A stretch of 64,000 bases of DNA from Lachnospiraceae bacterium (GCA_024404675.1 JAKSPO010000001.1:434001-498000); one strand, 5' to 3'. Shown: positions 35,402 to 44,509, numbered from the stretch's first letter. Translations and numbers: made by a program. The notes: generated by a model from the letters alone, not told the origin.

Positions 35402-36187
35402 TCAAGGGTTCTTTCGCAACGTAACCCCGTTATAGTATAGAAAAGCGGTATCATCCGACTCTTCGTCCATCACAGCAGTAAGTGCATCCTTACCGTCATA
35501 TACAAGAAGCATACTGTCTTCGCCTGTGATGTTGATGCGCCCGTTCGCAATTTCATACTTAGCTTCCTCGACATTGGGGTCGCCGTATGAGGAATCCAGC
35601 TCATCCAACATCTCAAAGAATTCAGCCGGAATCAGCCCGCGGGGGTCCACTCCTTCCGCAGCGAATGCGTCGGCAAGTTCACTTGCAGACATTCCAAAGT
35701 CCACCGCCAATATTTTCAAAAGTAACTGCTCATCGGTGAACATCGTTCTGCAGCATTCCACAAACTCACTCATATCGATTCTCGTCTCCAGGGTAACATC
35801 ACTGTCTCCCCGGAAGGTGAATGCGCAATCGATATATATAGTCGGATGCATCTCCACAATTGAAAAGAATTCTTCTATCACTTCTTGCATTCCTGCCATG
35901 TCATCAGCCGCATCCTCAGGGGCCATCTTCAAAGCCTCTTCAAGCAGGATACTCTTCGTACCACTCCAGGTTCCCTGAAGCACTGCGGAATCAATTCCCG
36001 GCTTTGCAGCCTCGGTCGGTGTCGGCTCCTCCTTCGCTGCCTCGGTCGGTGTCGGCTCCTTCTTAGTGGTCTCCGCCTCGGTTGGTGCCTCAGTCTTCTG
36101 CTTCTTATTATCAGAACCGCACGCCGTCAGCATTCCGACAGAAAGTAACAGCATAAACAACACAAAAAACTTCTTAAGCTTCATCAT
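35402..36187 (-). CDS. Predicted lipoprotein of a four-member local family
   Basis: A 261-residue predicted lipoprotein with lipobox LTAC (Cys23). The linker contains a perfect internal duplication (EEPTPTEAAK-like, twice) encoded by a 30-nt direct repeat near 36006-36065. The family core follows: LQGTWSGTKSILLEEAL, IYIDCAFTFRGDSDV, a helical middle with FGMSASELADAFAAEGV, and YEIANGRINITGEDSMLLVYDG at the end. It is closest to the gene at 36283-37062. The start ATG is at 36187 after a GGGGGG run, with a perfect hairpin in the leader. Function unknown. Confidence 0.8.
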   Translation of the reverse strand: MMKLKKFFVLFMLLLSVGMLTACGSDNKKQKTEAPTEAETTKKEPTPTEAAKEEPTPTEAAKPGIDSAVLQGTWSGTKSILLEEALKMAPEDAADDMAGMQEVIEEFFSIVEMHPTIYIDCAFTFRGDSDVTLETRIDMSEFVECCRTMFTDEQLLLKILAVDFGMSASELADAFAAEGVDPRGLIPAEFFEMLDELDSSYGDPNVEEAKYEIANGRINITGEDSMLLVYDGKDALTAVMDEESDDTAFLYYNGVTLRKNP

Positions 36188-36204
36188 CCCATATCCCCCC
36201 TAAC

Positions 36205-36224
36205 AGATATCGCTCACGATATCT
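36205..36224. promoter_or_regulatory. Perfect short palindrome in the leader of a lipoprotein gene
   Basis: AGATATCG and CGATATCT flank a 4-nt loop (CTCA). It lies about 18 nt upstream of the lipoprotein start at 36187 and just after the previous terminator. It could be an operator or an mRNA hairpin near the ribosome site; no regulator is evident. Confidence 0.5.
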
Positions 36225-36237
36225 CACAAATTCTAAG

Positions 36238-36271
36238 TAAAAACGGAGGACTCCCATTCAAGTCCTCCGTT
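36238..36271 (-). terminator. Intrinsic terminator after the first lipoprotein of the cluster
   Basis: On the minus strand an 11-bp stem (AACGGAGGACT with AGTCCTCCGTT) has an 8-nt loop and is followed by TTT. It starts 11 nt after the lipoprotein stop. Confidence 0.85.
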
Positions 36272-36282
36272 TCTTATCACAA

Positions 36283-37062
36283 TTAGTTTTTCTTCAAAAC
36301 GAAATTCTTGAAAATAGCGAACTCGCTGTCGGTTACACTATCGGAAACCTCAAGCTTCATCGTGCCGTTACCGTCATATACCAGTACGACCTCATCGCTG
36401 TCGTCAATAATAACGCGGCCGTTATCGATCTTGTAAGTAGACTCGTTGCTGTCAGCCTGGCTCATGCCGTCGCTGATACCCTCAAGGGAATCACCCATCT
36501 GCGCAACCAGATCCTTGATACCAAGACCTGCCATACCGAGATAGCTCTCAAGGTCACTCTCGGACATACCGGTTACAGTAGCGAAGAACTTCATTGCGTA
36601 CTTCTCGTCGGAAAGCATCTTGGTGATGCACTCGCCGAACTCGGAAGCATCAAAGCTATACTCCATCTTAACATCACTGTCGCCCTTAAAGGTGAAACTC
36701 ATCTCGATGTATACGATCGGCTCCATATCCATCTCCTTGAAAAGGTCAAGAAGCATGTCTACATCATCATCGGACTCATTCATCTCTTCCATGAACTGCT
36801 CAAGAGAAATGGTCTTCTCACCGCTCCAGGTACCCTGAAGCATATCGGTGCCAAGGCTGGCAGGAAGCTTGTCGTCATCCTTATCCTTATCCTTGTCGTC
36901 GTCCTTATCCTTGTCGTCCTTATCCTTGTCGTCGGTCTTCTCGGTCTTATCTCTCTTCTTGGAAGAAGAATCGTCGTCATCGTCAGCACCGCATGCAACC
37001 ATTGCAAAAGCGAGCATCATCACCAGAAGAAGCATTACCAATTTCTTCAAGCTCTTCATCAT
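36283..37062 (-). CDS. Predicted lipoprotein of a four-member local family
   Basis: A 259-residue predicted lipoprotein with lipid Cys24 (MVAC) and a linker of about 45 residues made almost only of Asp, Lys and Ser (KDKDDKD-type repeats). The core matches the other members: LQGTWSGEKTISLEQ near 82, IVYIEMSFTFKGDSDVKM, a helical middle (VTGMSESDLESYLGMAG), then YKIDNGRVIIDDSDEVVLVYDG near 212. The start ATG at 37062 has AAGGAG seven nt upstream and a likely promoter at 37149-37177. It has its own terminator, so it can be expressed apart from the three paralogues downstream. Confidence 0.82.
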   Translation of the reverse strand: MMKSLKKLVMLLLVMMLAFAMVACGADDDDDSSSKKRDKTEKTDDKDKDDKDKDDDKDKDKDDDKLPASLGTDMLQGTWSGEKTISLEQFMEEMNESDDDVDMLLDLFKEMDMEPIVYIEMSFTFKGDSDVKMEYSFDASEFGECITKMLSDEKYAMKFFATVTGMSESDLESYLGMAGLGIKDLVAQMGDSLEGISDGMSQADSNESTYKIDNGRVIIDDSDEVVLVYDGNGTMKLEVSDSVTDSEFAIFKNFVLKKN

Positions 37063-37148
37063 TTTAAATCTCCTTTTTCATCGTAGAAAGTTCGCAAATA
37101 CTCCGTATTCTCAATAAATTGTAAAGGAATATTACGTTTACGAACACT

Positions 37149-37177
37149 AATATACTATAAAAAATCTAAAATAGCAA
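37149..37177 (-). promoter_or_regulatory. Likely promoter of the lipoprotein cluster
   Basis: TTGCTA (37177-37172) and TATATT (37154-37149) have a 17-bp spacer on the minus strand, in a very AT-rich gap, 87 nt before the start at 37062. AT-richness raises the chance of a false match. Confidence 0.5.
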
Positions 37178-37207
37178 TAAAAAGTTCAAAAAGGTAAAGT
37201 ACATTTC

Positions 37208-37942
37208 CTAATTGCGCCGAAACAGGAACGCACCGATGCCGACAGCGATGGTAAGATTCAGAGAATCCACCTCCGGAGACTGTGGAATTATGATACTATT
37301 GGTGAAGCCGGCATACTCCTCCGGAAGCCCTGTCGCCTCGTTTCCAAAGATCAACGTGTACAGCTCAGGCTTCGGGCAGTTTTCTACCGTAAGCTGCTGC
37401 TCGGCCGTCAGCATGAAGGAATACAGTGCTCGCTCCGGCATCGGATCCACATACAGCCTTCGGTACTCGTTAAAGCTTTCAAAGCACTGCACCCGCAGGG
37501 AGAAAATCGCCCCCATGGAAGCACGCACCGTCTTCGGATTGAAGAAGTCCACCGCCGGTGTAATGACTGCTATATCATGAATGCCGAATGCAAGACAGGT
37601 TCTGAGTATCGTACCCGCGTTGCCCATATTGCTCGGATTCACGAGCATCAGATGCGGTTCCGTGGCATGAAGCTGCTCCTCGTATTTTCGAAATACGCCG
37701 ATGACGAATACGTTCTCCTTATCGCTCAGCCGTGCAATCATCTTATCGTTATTCCATACAGGAATCCCCTGTTCCGCACACAGCGCCTCAACCTTCGCTC
37801 TTTCGGTAAATGTGGAATGCACATAGACTCCCATCACCTGCTCCGGCCGCTTCTTCAACAGTTCAAAGGTTGGAAACGCGCCGAGTGCATAGGAATACTC
37901 ACAGTCCTTTTTATATGGTTTGATCTGAACGGACGCTTCCAT
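37208..37942 (-). CDS. SpoU/TrmH-family RNA 2'-O-methyltransferase
   Basis: A 244-residue SPOUT-class methyltransferase. The three SpoU motifs are present: NPSNMGNAGTILRT near residues 101-114, LIFGNEATGLP near 197, and SLNLTIAVGIGAFL at the C-terminus, forming the knotted SAM site. An ~95-residue N-terminal substrate domain precedes it. It modifies a ribose in tRNA or rRNA; the target nucleotide cannot be read from sequence. The start ATG at 37942 has AGGAGG about five nt upstream, overlapping the end of the alpha-galactosidase gene region. Confidence 0.88.
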   Translation of the reverse strand: MEASVQIKPYKKDCEYSYALGAFPTFELLKKRPEQVMGVYVHSTFTERAKVEALCAEQGIPVWNNDKMIARLSDKENVFVIGVFRKYEEQLHATEPHLMLVNPSNMGNAGTILRTCLAFGIHDIAVITPAVDFFNPKTVRASMGAIFSLRVQCFESFNEYRRLYVDPMPERALYSFMLTAEQQLTVENCPKPELYTLIFGNEATGLPEEYAGFTNSIIIPQSPEVDSLNLTIAVGIGAFLFRRN

Positions 37943-37951
37943 CCCTGCCTC

Positions 37952-40201
37952 CTATATTGCTTTAAGATAAAATGTCTGACTGGTGAAATCGCGGTTCACA
38001 CCGATAATGATGCCGCACTTCTCCCACGCCTTACCGCTTAATACCTGTCCGGTCTCCTCACACAGATACCGTCTGTCCGGTGCAAGTCCGTGAAGCTTCA
38101 CGGTTATGCTTGGCATATTGGCCGTAGCAAGAATCCGAACAAATGTGAACAGCGCTTCGCTCTTATCCTTTGCAACGAACATCCAGGCGTCATAGCAATC
38201 ATCCGAGAAGGGATTGCCGAGACGATACTGGTCACCGGTACGAACAAGCGGATTGAACCGATGGAACTTTGCAATCTGCGCAGGGATTCGGTTTCGATCC
38301 TCCTCGGAAATCCTGGTCACATCAAGCTCATAGCCGAAGGTTCCGACAAGCGCAACATCTCCTCTTGTGTCAAAGGGCGTCACTCTGCCGACCGCATGAT
38401 TCGGGCAATCGGAAACATGCGCTCCCATTGCCGATACGGGATAACACATACTCGTTCCGTACTGAATCTTCAGACGCTCTATCGCGTCCGTATCGTCGCT
38501 CGTCCAGATCTGCGGAGAGAAATAAAGCATCGCCGGATCGAAGCGCGCACCGCCGCCGGAACAGTTCTCTAACAGAAGCTGCGGATAATCCGTTGTCAGA
38601 CGGTTCATCAGCTCATATACTCCAAGTACATATCTGTGCCAGAGCTCACGCTGGCGCTTTCTCGGAAGCGTTGTGGAGCCAACCTCGGTTAGCTGACGAT
38701 TCATATCCCACTTTACATATTCAATATTGGCGGAGTCCAGGATGCTACGAAGCATTCCGTACACATACTCGCGCACCTCCGCATTCGAGTAATCAAGCAC
38801 ATACTGGGCTCTTCCCTGCGTCAGCTCACGGCCGATGATCTGAATCGCCCACTCCGGGTGCTCCCGATACAGATTACTGTCCTCGCTCACCATCTCCGGC
38901 TCAAACCAGATACCAAACTTCATACCGAGCGCATTCACCTTATCGACAAGCGGCTTAAGACCTCCCTTCAGCTTCTCCTCGTATACTACCCAGTCGCCAA
39001 GGGAGGAATTGTCAAAGTCACGATGCCCGAACCAGCCGTCATCCATAACAAGCATCTCGATTCCAAGCTTAGCCGCCTGCTCTGCGATGCCGAACAGCTT
39101 ATCCTGATCGAAATTGAAGTAGGTAGCCTCCCAGTTATTGATCAGTACCGGTCGCTTCCGATCCTTCCATTCGCCGCGAATCAGGTTCTCACGGTACAGA
39201 TCATGGAAGGTACGGGACATCTTGCCGATTCCCGCATCCGAATATACCATAACGGCTTCCGGCGTAACAAACTCCTCATCCGTACGAAGCATCCAGGAGA
39301 AGTCGAAGGGATTGATCCCCATAACCACTCTCGTATTGCCGTGCTCGGTAATCTCCGCTTCCGCGAAGAAATTACCGCTGTACACAAGGTTGAAGCCGTA
39401 GGCCTCGCCGCTTTCCTCGGAAGCATCGCCGCTTACAAGCGCAAGAAACGGATTATGCTGGTGCGAGGATTCGCCGCGTACGCTGTCGATAGACTGCTTG
39501 CCGGCATGAAGCGGCACGCGTGACAGAAAGCGCTCTCTTGCCCATGCACCGTTCAGCGTGATCATATCATATGCACTGCCCTCAAACTCCACGCAGGTCG
39601 AAAGGGCGCGCAGTATTCTCGTATCGTTGTAGCTGTGATTCGTGATGCGCGCAGCACGCGTCACGGCATTCTTATGACGGAAGATCGTATAATATAGCTC
39701 CACGGTAAGTCCCGCATGCGCATCCTCCATCGTAACAATCAGGGTGTCCGCCTCGTTCTTTCCGGCAAATGTGGCCGGCAGGCAGCTGACGCCCTTCTGA
39801 CGAAGCTGCGGCTTCCCCTCCGCAATCCGGTGGCTCTTGTAGCGAAGATCCACCGCCGACATCCCGTCCGCATCCATAAGCATCAGGCACGGCTCGCGAA
39901 AATCTCCGATACCGTGACAGGGATATTCAAACGGTCTTGTTCCCATGAAAGCAAGCTTCTCTCGAAGATGGTGGTGCGGCGTGTAAGGGCTCTCCGCAAT
40001 CCGTAAAAGATACAGAATATCATCCTCGTCGGCAACCCGGCTTCCGAAATAAACATGCATCAGATAGCCTTCCTCGCTGACCGCCATTGCATAAGTAATC
40101 TCCTCGTTGTCAAGGCGAAGAACGCGCATCTTCTCCTCGCACGTAACCCCCGGGTTACTCCAGGCATTGTAATGAACCGCAGTCTCGTACTCTCGAATCA
40201 T
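37952..40201 (-). CDS. GH36 alpha-galactosidase
   Basis: A 749-residue cytoplasmic alpha-galactosidase of the long GH36 type. An N-terminal beta-supersandwich (1-320) is followed by a TIM barrel: DDGWFGHRD near 390, nucleophile Asp about 499 in VKWDMNR, the LLENCSGGGARFD block, and acid/base Asp about 569 in IWTSDDTD. A small C-terminal beta domain closes it. It releases alpha-1,6-galactose from raffinose-type sugars or galactomannan. The start ATG at 40201 has AAGGAG nine nt upstream; a longer frame overlaps the upstream gene. Galactose removal would prepare galactomannooligosaccharides for the GH130 enzymes coded 33 kb away, as in related Lachnospiraceae mannan pathways (inference). Confidence 0.95.
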   Translation of the reverse strand: MIREYETAVHYNAWSNPGVTCEEKMRVLRLDNEEITYAMAVSEEGYLMHVYFGSRVADEDDILYLLRIAESPYTPHHHLREKLAFMGTRPFEYPCHGIGDFREPCLMLMDADGMSAVDLRYKSHRIAEGKPQLRQKGVSCLPATFAGKNEADTLIVTMEDAHAGLTVELYYTIFRHKNAVTRAARITNHSYNDTRILRALSTCVEFEGSAYDMITLNGAWARERFLSRVPLHAGKQSIDSVRGESSHQHNPFLALVSGDASEESGEAYGFNLVYSGNFFAEAEITEHGNTRVVMGINPFDFSWMLRTDEEFVTPEAVMVYSDAGIGKMSRTFHDLYRENLIRGEWKDRKRPVLINNWEATYFNFDQDKLFGIAEQAAKLGIEMLVMDDGWFGHRDFDNSSLGDWVVYEEKLKGGLKPLVDKVNALGMKFGIWFEPEMVSEDSNLYREHPEWAIQIIGRELTQGRAQYVLDYSNAEVREYVYGMLRSILDSANIEYVKWDMNRQLTEVGSTTLPRKRQRELWHRYVLGVYELMNRLTTDYPQLLLENCSGGGARFDPAMLYFSPQIWTSDDTDAIERLKIQYGTSMCYPVSAMGAHVSDCPNHAVGRVTPFDTRGDVALVGTFGYELDVTRISEEDRNRIPAQIAKFHRFNPLVRTGDQYRLGNPFSDDCYDAWMFVAKDKSEALFTFVRILATANMPSITVKLHGLAPDRRYLCEETGQVLSGKAWEKCGIIIGVNRDFTSQTFYLKAI

Positions 40202-40230
40202 AGTTTCCACTCCTTGCTTACTGTATATCT

Positions 40231-40530
40231 CTACTGTACGGCGATGATCCTCCACTGATTCTCGTCCGCATTATATACAATTCGTACCAGCCGCTCCGTA
40301 CCAAATACCGAAATCTTACAGTCAAAGGTCCGGATATGACCGTGCACGGCTATCCCGTTCGGCAATGTGTAATCTCCCTTGCCGGACAGGTCCTTGTATC
40401 CGATAATCATATACGTCTGCAGCTCGCCGTATTCGTCCGTAAGCCGTATCTTGATCGGCATGATGGTGCGGTCGCGGTTGTGCTGACATATGACATCGAT
40501 TCGATTGTCTTTCTCTCTCACTGTTCCCAT
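40231..40530 (-). CDS. Orphan 99-residue cytoplasmic protein with LexA-type box in its promoter
   Basis: A small soluble protein (MGTVREKDNRID start) rich in beta strands: PIKIRLTDEYGELQTYMI, TLPNGIAVHGHIRTFDC, and RLVRIVYNADENQWRII. No signal peptide, membrane helix or known motif is seen. The start was set at ATG 40530, seven nt after GAGGG; another ATG six nt upstream is too close to that site. It ends 30 nt before the alpha-galactosidase start, so the two may share a transcript. The promoter contains a near-perfect SOS box. I do not recognise the family. Confidence 0.72.
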   Translation of the reverse strand: MGTVREKDNRIDVICQHNRDRTIMPIKIRLTDEYGELQTYMIIGYKDLSGKGDYTLPNGIAVHGHIRTFDCKISVFGTERLVRIVYNADENQWRIIAVQ

Positions 40531-40553
40531 ATCCATACCCTCTTTGTACAGAT

Positions 40554-40582
40554 ATATTAGAACATTTGTTCGATTTTGTAAA
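40554..40582 (-). promoter_or_regulatory. Promoter with LexA/DinR-type operator in the spacer
   Basis: On the minus strand TTTACA (40582-40577) and TAATAT (40559-40554) are 17 bp apart. The spacer contains CGAACAAATGTTCT (40572-40559), which matches 13 of 14 positions of the Gram-positive SOS box CGAACRNRYGTTYC. A repressor bound there would block polymerase directly. LexA binding itself is inferred. Confidence 0.7.
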
Positions 40583-40592
40583 GAGGCAAATG

Positions 40593-41480
40593 TTACAAAT
40601 CTTCGGCCTCGTGCCGTTTATAGCCCTCGCCGAACACCTCCGTCGCGGAGGATATGACCATAAAGGCGTTTTTATCCTCCTCCGCAACGATCTCACGCGC
40701 CTTCGAAAAATGATGCTTCTTGATCATGCAAAGCATCACCCGACGCTCCTCGCCCGTGTACGCACCATGCCCCTCCAGGTAGGTAACGCCCGTGTCGATT
40801 TCCACTAAAAGCCGCTTTGCAATCTCCCGATAACGGTCGCTTATGATGAAAAACATCTTCGTCTCATCGCTTCCGTACAGCACAAGGTCCATGACCTTTG
40901 CGCTGATAAAGGAGCCGATTCCCGCATAAAGCGCAGCCTCGATATTCTGAAAGACAAATGCCGAGCATGCAATGATGAGGATATCCGTAATCAGATACAG
41001 AATACCGGTCCGAAACTGCTTATTTCGTACGCGGATAACCTTAACGATAATGTCAGTGCCGCCCGTTGAGCCGCCGGCGCGCATGACGATTCCGATACCA
41101 GCGCCCATAAAAACGCCGCCGTAGACTGCTGCCAGTATCGGTACATCCGTCAGCTGCAGCTGAAAGATTCCCTTTGCCGCAAGCGTGTTTAACACATCGG
41201 AAACACCTGCGATGATCATCGTCGCCATAACCGTGTAGCACATGAATTTCCTGCTGAGGCATACGATGCCGAGTACGAGAATCGGAATATTCATCGCAAA
41301 ATATACGACACCTACGGGAATCTTATGATTCACGTAATGGATCATGACCGCAATACCGGAGACACCTCCGGGCGCCATCCCGTTCTTCTGCATGATACAG
41401 ATTAGCGCGGACGCATAAACGGTGCAGCCGACGAACATTGCAAGCACCTCAAGCACAAATCTGCCGATTCTTCTGTTCAT
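40593..41480 (-). CDS. YitT family membrane protein (DUF161/DUF2179)
   Basis: A 295-residue protein with about five N-terminal membrane helices (residues 8-205) and a cytoplasmic C-terminal DUF2179 domain of ~80 residues. Family blocks are the MAPGGVSGIAVMIHY segment, MRAGGSTGGTDIIVK near 135-150, and DTGVTYLEGHGAYTGEERRVM in the last domain. The substrate and role of the family are unknown. The start ATG at 41480 has GGGGAG six nt upstream; the longer frame overlaps the permease gene. It follows the FtsX permease by ten nt, so it belongs to the riboswitch-led unit. Confidence 0.9.
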   Translation of the reverse strand: MNRRIGRFVLEVLAMFVGCTVYASALICIMQKNGMAPGGVSGIAVMIHYVNHKIPVGVVYFAMNIPILVLGIVCLSRKFMCYTVMATMIIAGVSDVLNTLAAKGIFQLQLTDVPILAAVYGGVFMGAGIGIVMRAGGSTGGTDIIVKVIRVRNKQFRTGILYLITDILIIACSAFVFQNIEAALYAGIGSFISAKVMDLVLYGSDETKMFFIISDRYREIAKRLLVEIDTGVTYLEGHGAYTGEERRVMLCMIKKHHFSKAREIVAEEDKNAFMVISSATEVFGEGYKRHEAEDL

Positions 41481-41490
41481 TGTTCTCCCC

Positions 41491-43749
41491 CTATTCCCGA
41501 TTTTTGAGCGCCTCCGAGCCGGGAATTCTCCTGATTTTGCGGACAAGCACTCCGCTGATGGTAAAATATGCCGCGATACCGATCAGAACAATCGAGGGTA
41601 CAAGGTACCACGGTGCATAAAACGGCAGGTATCCCTCCATCAGTATAAGTGCATAATACATAGCGCCCTTGAAGGCCAGGAGTTCTATCGGAATACAGAT
41701 GATGAGGGAAAGAATAACGACCCAGGCATTTGCGTTCAGATAGATTCTTCTGATCTCACTGTCATTATAACCAAAAACCTTCAAAAAGGAAATTGAAATT
41801 GCATTTTTCTCAATGACAACCTTCGTGAGAAGGTACATCAGAATCATATAGACCGCAACTGCGAAAATATTGACATATAATATTACAGTGTCGAAGGAAT
41901 CCATCATTCTGTCGACCGCTCCGGTGATGTCGGCACGCGTCAGCTGCTTTCCCACAAAGCTGTCGGGAATCGAAAGCTTCTCGTTCGAGATGTAGCAGTT
42001 ATAATAGCCGTCCGGAAGTCCGAGCAGCCGGTTAAGCTCCTCTTTTTTAAGAAATACCGCCATCGTAGCCTCATAGTCGCTCAGTGCGGAGACGGTAAAT
42101 GTGTACTCCCTTTCCTGCAATTCGTCCTTAAGCGTGATCCGGTCACCCTTCTTCAGACCGAGCTTCTTCGCTACCGGAAGAGAAACTGTCAGCTCGCCGC
42201 TTCCCATAGGAAGCGTGACGTCTCCGAAGAAATCACTCTCCGTACCGACACCGATAAGACTGATTTCCATATCCTTTTTCGCGCGGGCAAAATACGTTTC
42301 CATCGAATAAACGGTTGTCCGCTCTCCGCCATCACAGTTGTACGGAAGCTTAAGAATATACTGGTACTCGTAATTCAGCTTCCTGTCCATCTGCTCGCTG
42401 TAATGTGTGACAAGCGGCTTGATTCCCATGCCGAACATCAGCAGAAAGCTCGCCAGGAAGACGCCGAAAAACAGCATGCAGTAATTTCCCTTGTTCTGCA
42501 GAATAACACGCAGACGGAACCTTGAGGCGAAGGAAAGCTTCGGCAGCCTTACGGCGCGCTTCTGTCCGCGCTTCTTAAGATCTCTTCTTAAGAACTTAAG
42601 CGGTGAAAGCGACAGCTTTCTGTAAAGCATTACCGCATTGACCGTAATCATGATAACCATCGGCAGAACGGTCGTAAGAAGAAATGCCCCCGGGTTGAAC
42701 CGTATCTTAATCGGCGGCATGCTGTACAGCATATAATACATGCCGGTAAAGGGCTTAAGCATCAGCGTATAGCCGAGCACATTACCGATAAGCGATGCGG
42801 CAACTGAAATCAGTACATTTGCCGCCATATAGTGCCGGATAATCTCCCACCGACGGAAGCCCTGCGCACGAAGTGTTCCGATCACCGCAGCCTCTGCTTC
42901 AATCGTATGATTGGTCAGCACCACGAAGACAAATGCCAGTACAACGATGAAGATATACACCAGAATTTTCATCATCGGGCCGTCCTTGCCCATATCCATA
43001 CGGATGAACTGAATGCTCTGGTTATTCTCCGCAGAAAGAAACTCGGAGACCTGCACGCCTCCCGCAAGGAGTCTGCTGCGAAGCTCCGCATCGGCCTTAA
43101 GGTGCTCCGCCTTCGTCATGGAGTCGTCCTCGTAAATGTAGGAATAACGATATACCCTGCCATCCGGGGAAAGCTTCGAAAAGCCCTCGTCGGAAACCAT
43201 GGCCACACCGAAATTCATCGTATCCATCATCAGATCGCTGTTACTCTTAAAAAGCGACGAGTAATCCGAGAAGGCCGCTGTTCCGCATACAACATATTCC
43301 TGTCCGTCAAGCGTGACCCTGCTGCCAACGGGGGCGTTATGGTTCTTCGACACCAGACGGTCAAGAAGCACCTCGTCGGCCCTCTCCGGCATATGTCCCT
43401 CGAAAAGCCTTACAAGATCCACCTCGCTCCGGTAGCGAAACACCTTAAGCTTCGCACCGCCGTCGAATTCATTCTCCACATAGTAAAAATTCTCATAAAC
43501 GCTGACCTTCTCCCCGGCAAGTACCTCCCGCACCAAAGCGGTCGCCTCTGTTCCGGTCTCAAAATAACCATCCTCTACATTGCAGGTCTTAAAGACATCG
43601 TCAAGTGTTTCCGAGGCGCTGTCGCATACGACCTGAAAGCCTGTTCCCACCATGATCGTAACAACCAGAATCAGAAACATACCGAAATACCGGCCGAAGT
43701 TCGTCTTAAGCTCCCTCGGAATTCTTTTCATCAAAGGATTCTTCATCAT
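41491..43749 (-). CDS. FtsX-like ABC transporter permease
   Basis: A 752-residue permease with one N-terminal helix (about 15-35), a large extracellular domain of ~210 residues, three helices near 260-370, a second single helix near 420, a second extracellular domain, and three C-terminal helices (620-745). This duplicated FtsX layout is typical of MacB/LolC-like and antimicrobial-peptide-related permeases that move or sense substrates at the outer face rather than import nutrients. The start ATG at 43749 follows the ATPase stop closely, with GGTAGG upstream. It forms a unit with the ATPase gene and YitT. Confidence 0.9.
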   Translation of the reverse strand: MMKNPLMKRIPRELKTNFGRYFGMFLILVVTIMVGTGFQVVCDSASETLDDVFKTCNVEDGYFETGTEATALVREVLAGEKVSVYENFYYVENEFDGGAKLKVFRYRSEVDLVRLFEGHMPERADEVLLDRLVSKNHNAPVGSRVTLDGQEYVVCGTAAFSDYSSLFKSNSDLMMDTMNFGVAMVSDEGFSKLSPDGRVYRYSYIYEDDSMTKAEHLKADAELRSRLLAGGVQVSEFLSAENNQSIQFIRMDMGKDGPMMKILVYIFIVVLAFVFVVLTNHTIEAEAAVIGTLRAQGFRRWEIIRHYMAANVLISVAASLIGNVLGYTLMLKPFTGMYYMLYSMPPIKIRFNPGAFLLTTVLPMVIMITVNAVMLYRKLSLSPLKFLRRDLKKRGQKRAVRLPKLSFASRFRLRVILQNKGNYCMLFFGVFLASFLLMFGMGIKPLVTHYSEQMDRKLNYEYQYILKLPYNCDGGERTTVYSMETYFARAKKDMEISLIGVGTESDFFGDVTLPMGSGELTVSLPVAKKLGLKKGDRITLKDELQEREYTFTVSALSDYEATMAVFLKKEELNRLLGLPDGYYNCYISNEKLSIPDSFVGKQLTRADITGAVDRMMDSFDTVILYVNIFAVAVYMILMYLLTKVVIEKNAISISFLKVFGYNDSEIRRIYLNANAWVVILSLIICIPIELLAFKGAMYYALILMEGYLPFYAPWYLVPSIVLIGIAAYFTISGVLVRKIRRIPGSEALKNRE

Positions 43750-43755
43750 AACCAC

Positions 43756-44454
43756 CTACCATTCCAGGTCACGCGCGGCGATGACGCTTTCGTTCACATA
43801 GTTGCGCACGATTCGCCCGTCACGCAGCTTCAGCACGCGATGTGCCATTCCCCTGATTGCTTCGTTGTGGGTGACGATGATGACAGTGTTATGGTATTTG
43901 GCGTTAATACGCTCAATCAGCTCAAGAATTTCCTTCGAGGTCTTATAATCCAGAGCTCCTGTCGGCTCATCGCAAAGAAGAAGTGCCGGATTCTTCACGA
44001 GCGCACGTCCGATTGCGCATCTCTGCTGCTGTCCGCCGGACACCTGCGACGGGAGCTTGTCAGCGTGTTCCGAAAGTCCGAGCGTCTCCAACAGCTCGTC
44101 GATATCTAACGCCCGTCTGCTTAAGTAGGCGCACACCTCGATATTCTCCCGAATGGTAAGATTGGGAATCAGATTATAGAACTGAAAGACAAAGCCAAGA
44201 TAGTTTCTACGGTATTCGGTCAGGTGTGCCTCGTCAAGCTTCTCAATCCGTTCGTCGCCGATCTCGATGCTGCCGCTATCCATGGTTTCGATGCCGCCGA
44301 TGATGTTAAGAAGCGTTGATTTGCCGGAACCGGACGGTCCGAGAAGGACGCAGATTTCGCCGGAGCTCACCTCGCAGTCGATTCCCTTCAGGACCTCGAT
44401 GCGGCTCTCCTGCTCGCCGTAGAACTTGTGTACATCTCTGATGCGTAGATTCAT
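43756..44454 (-). CDS. ABC transporter ATP-binding protein (LolD/MacB type)
   Basis: A 232-residue ATPase. Walker A is GPSGSGKST near residues 38-46, the Q-loop is FVFQFYNLIPNLT, the signature is VSGGQQQR near 138, and Walker B is LLLCDEPTGALD. The last motif and length place it with the LolD/MacB/SalX group, which pairs with FtsX-like permeases such as the next gene (six nt away). The start ATG at 44454 has GGAGG seven nt upstream. A ~230-nt leader with a predicted riboswitch and two terminators lies before it. Confidence 0.93.
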   Translation of the reverse strand: MNLRIRDVHKFYGEQESRIEVLKGIDCEVSSGEICVLLGPSGSGKSTLLNIIGGIETMDSGSIEIGDERIEKLDEAHLTEYRRNYLGFVFQFYNLIPNLTIRENIEVCAYLSRRALDIDELLETLGLSEHADKLPSQVSGGQQQRCAIGRALVKNPALLLCDEPTGALDYKTSKEILELIERINAKYHNTVIIVTHNEAIRGMAHRVLKLRDGRIVRNYVNESVIAARDLEW

Positions 44455-44509
44455 AAGTGTTTCCTCCGTGATATAAGATTCTCACATATGCCGCCGCGAA
44501 AGTCCTTAC

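Noticed and set aside
36848..37117. Ser/Leu-rich plus-strand frame opposite the lipoprotein linker
   Set aside because: It is the complement of the Asp/Lys-rich linker repeat and has no coding features of its own.
42832..44109. 425-codon open frame on the plus strand
   Set aside because: It is antisense to the FtsX permease and ABC ATPase genes and has a basic, His-rich shadow-like composition.
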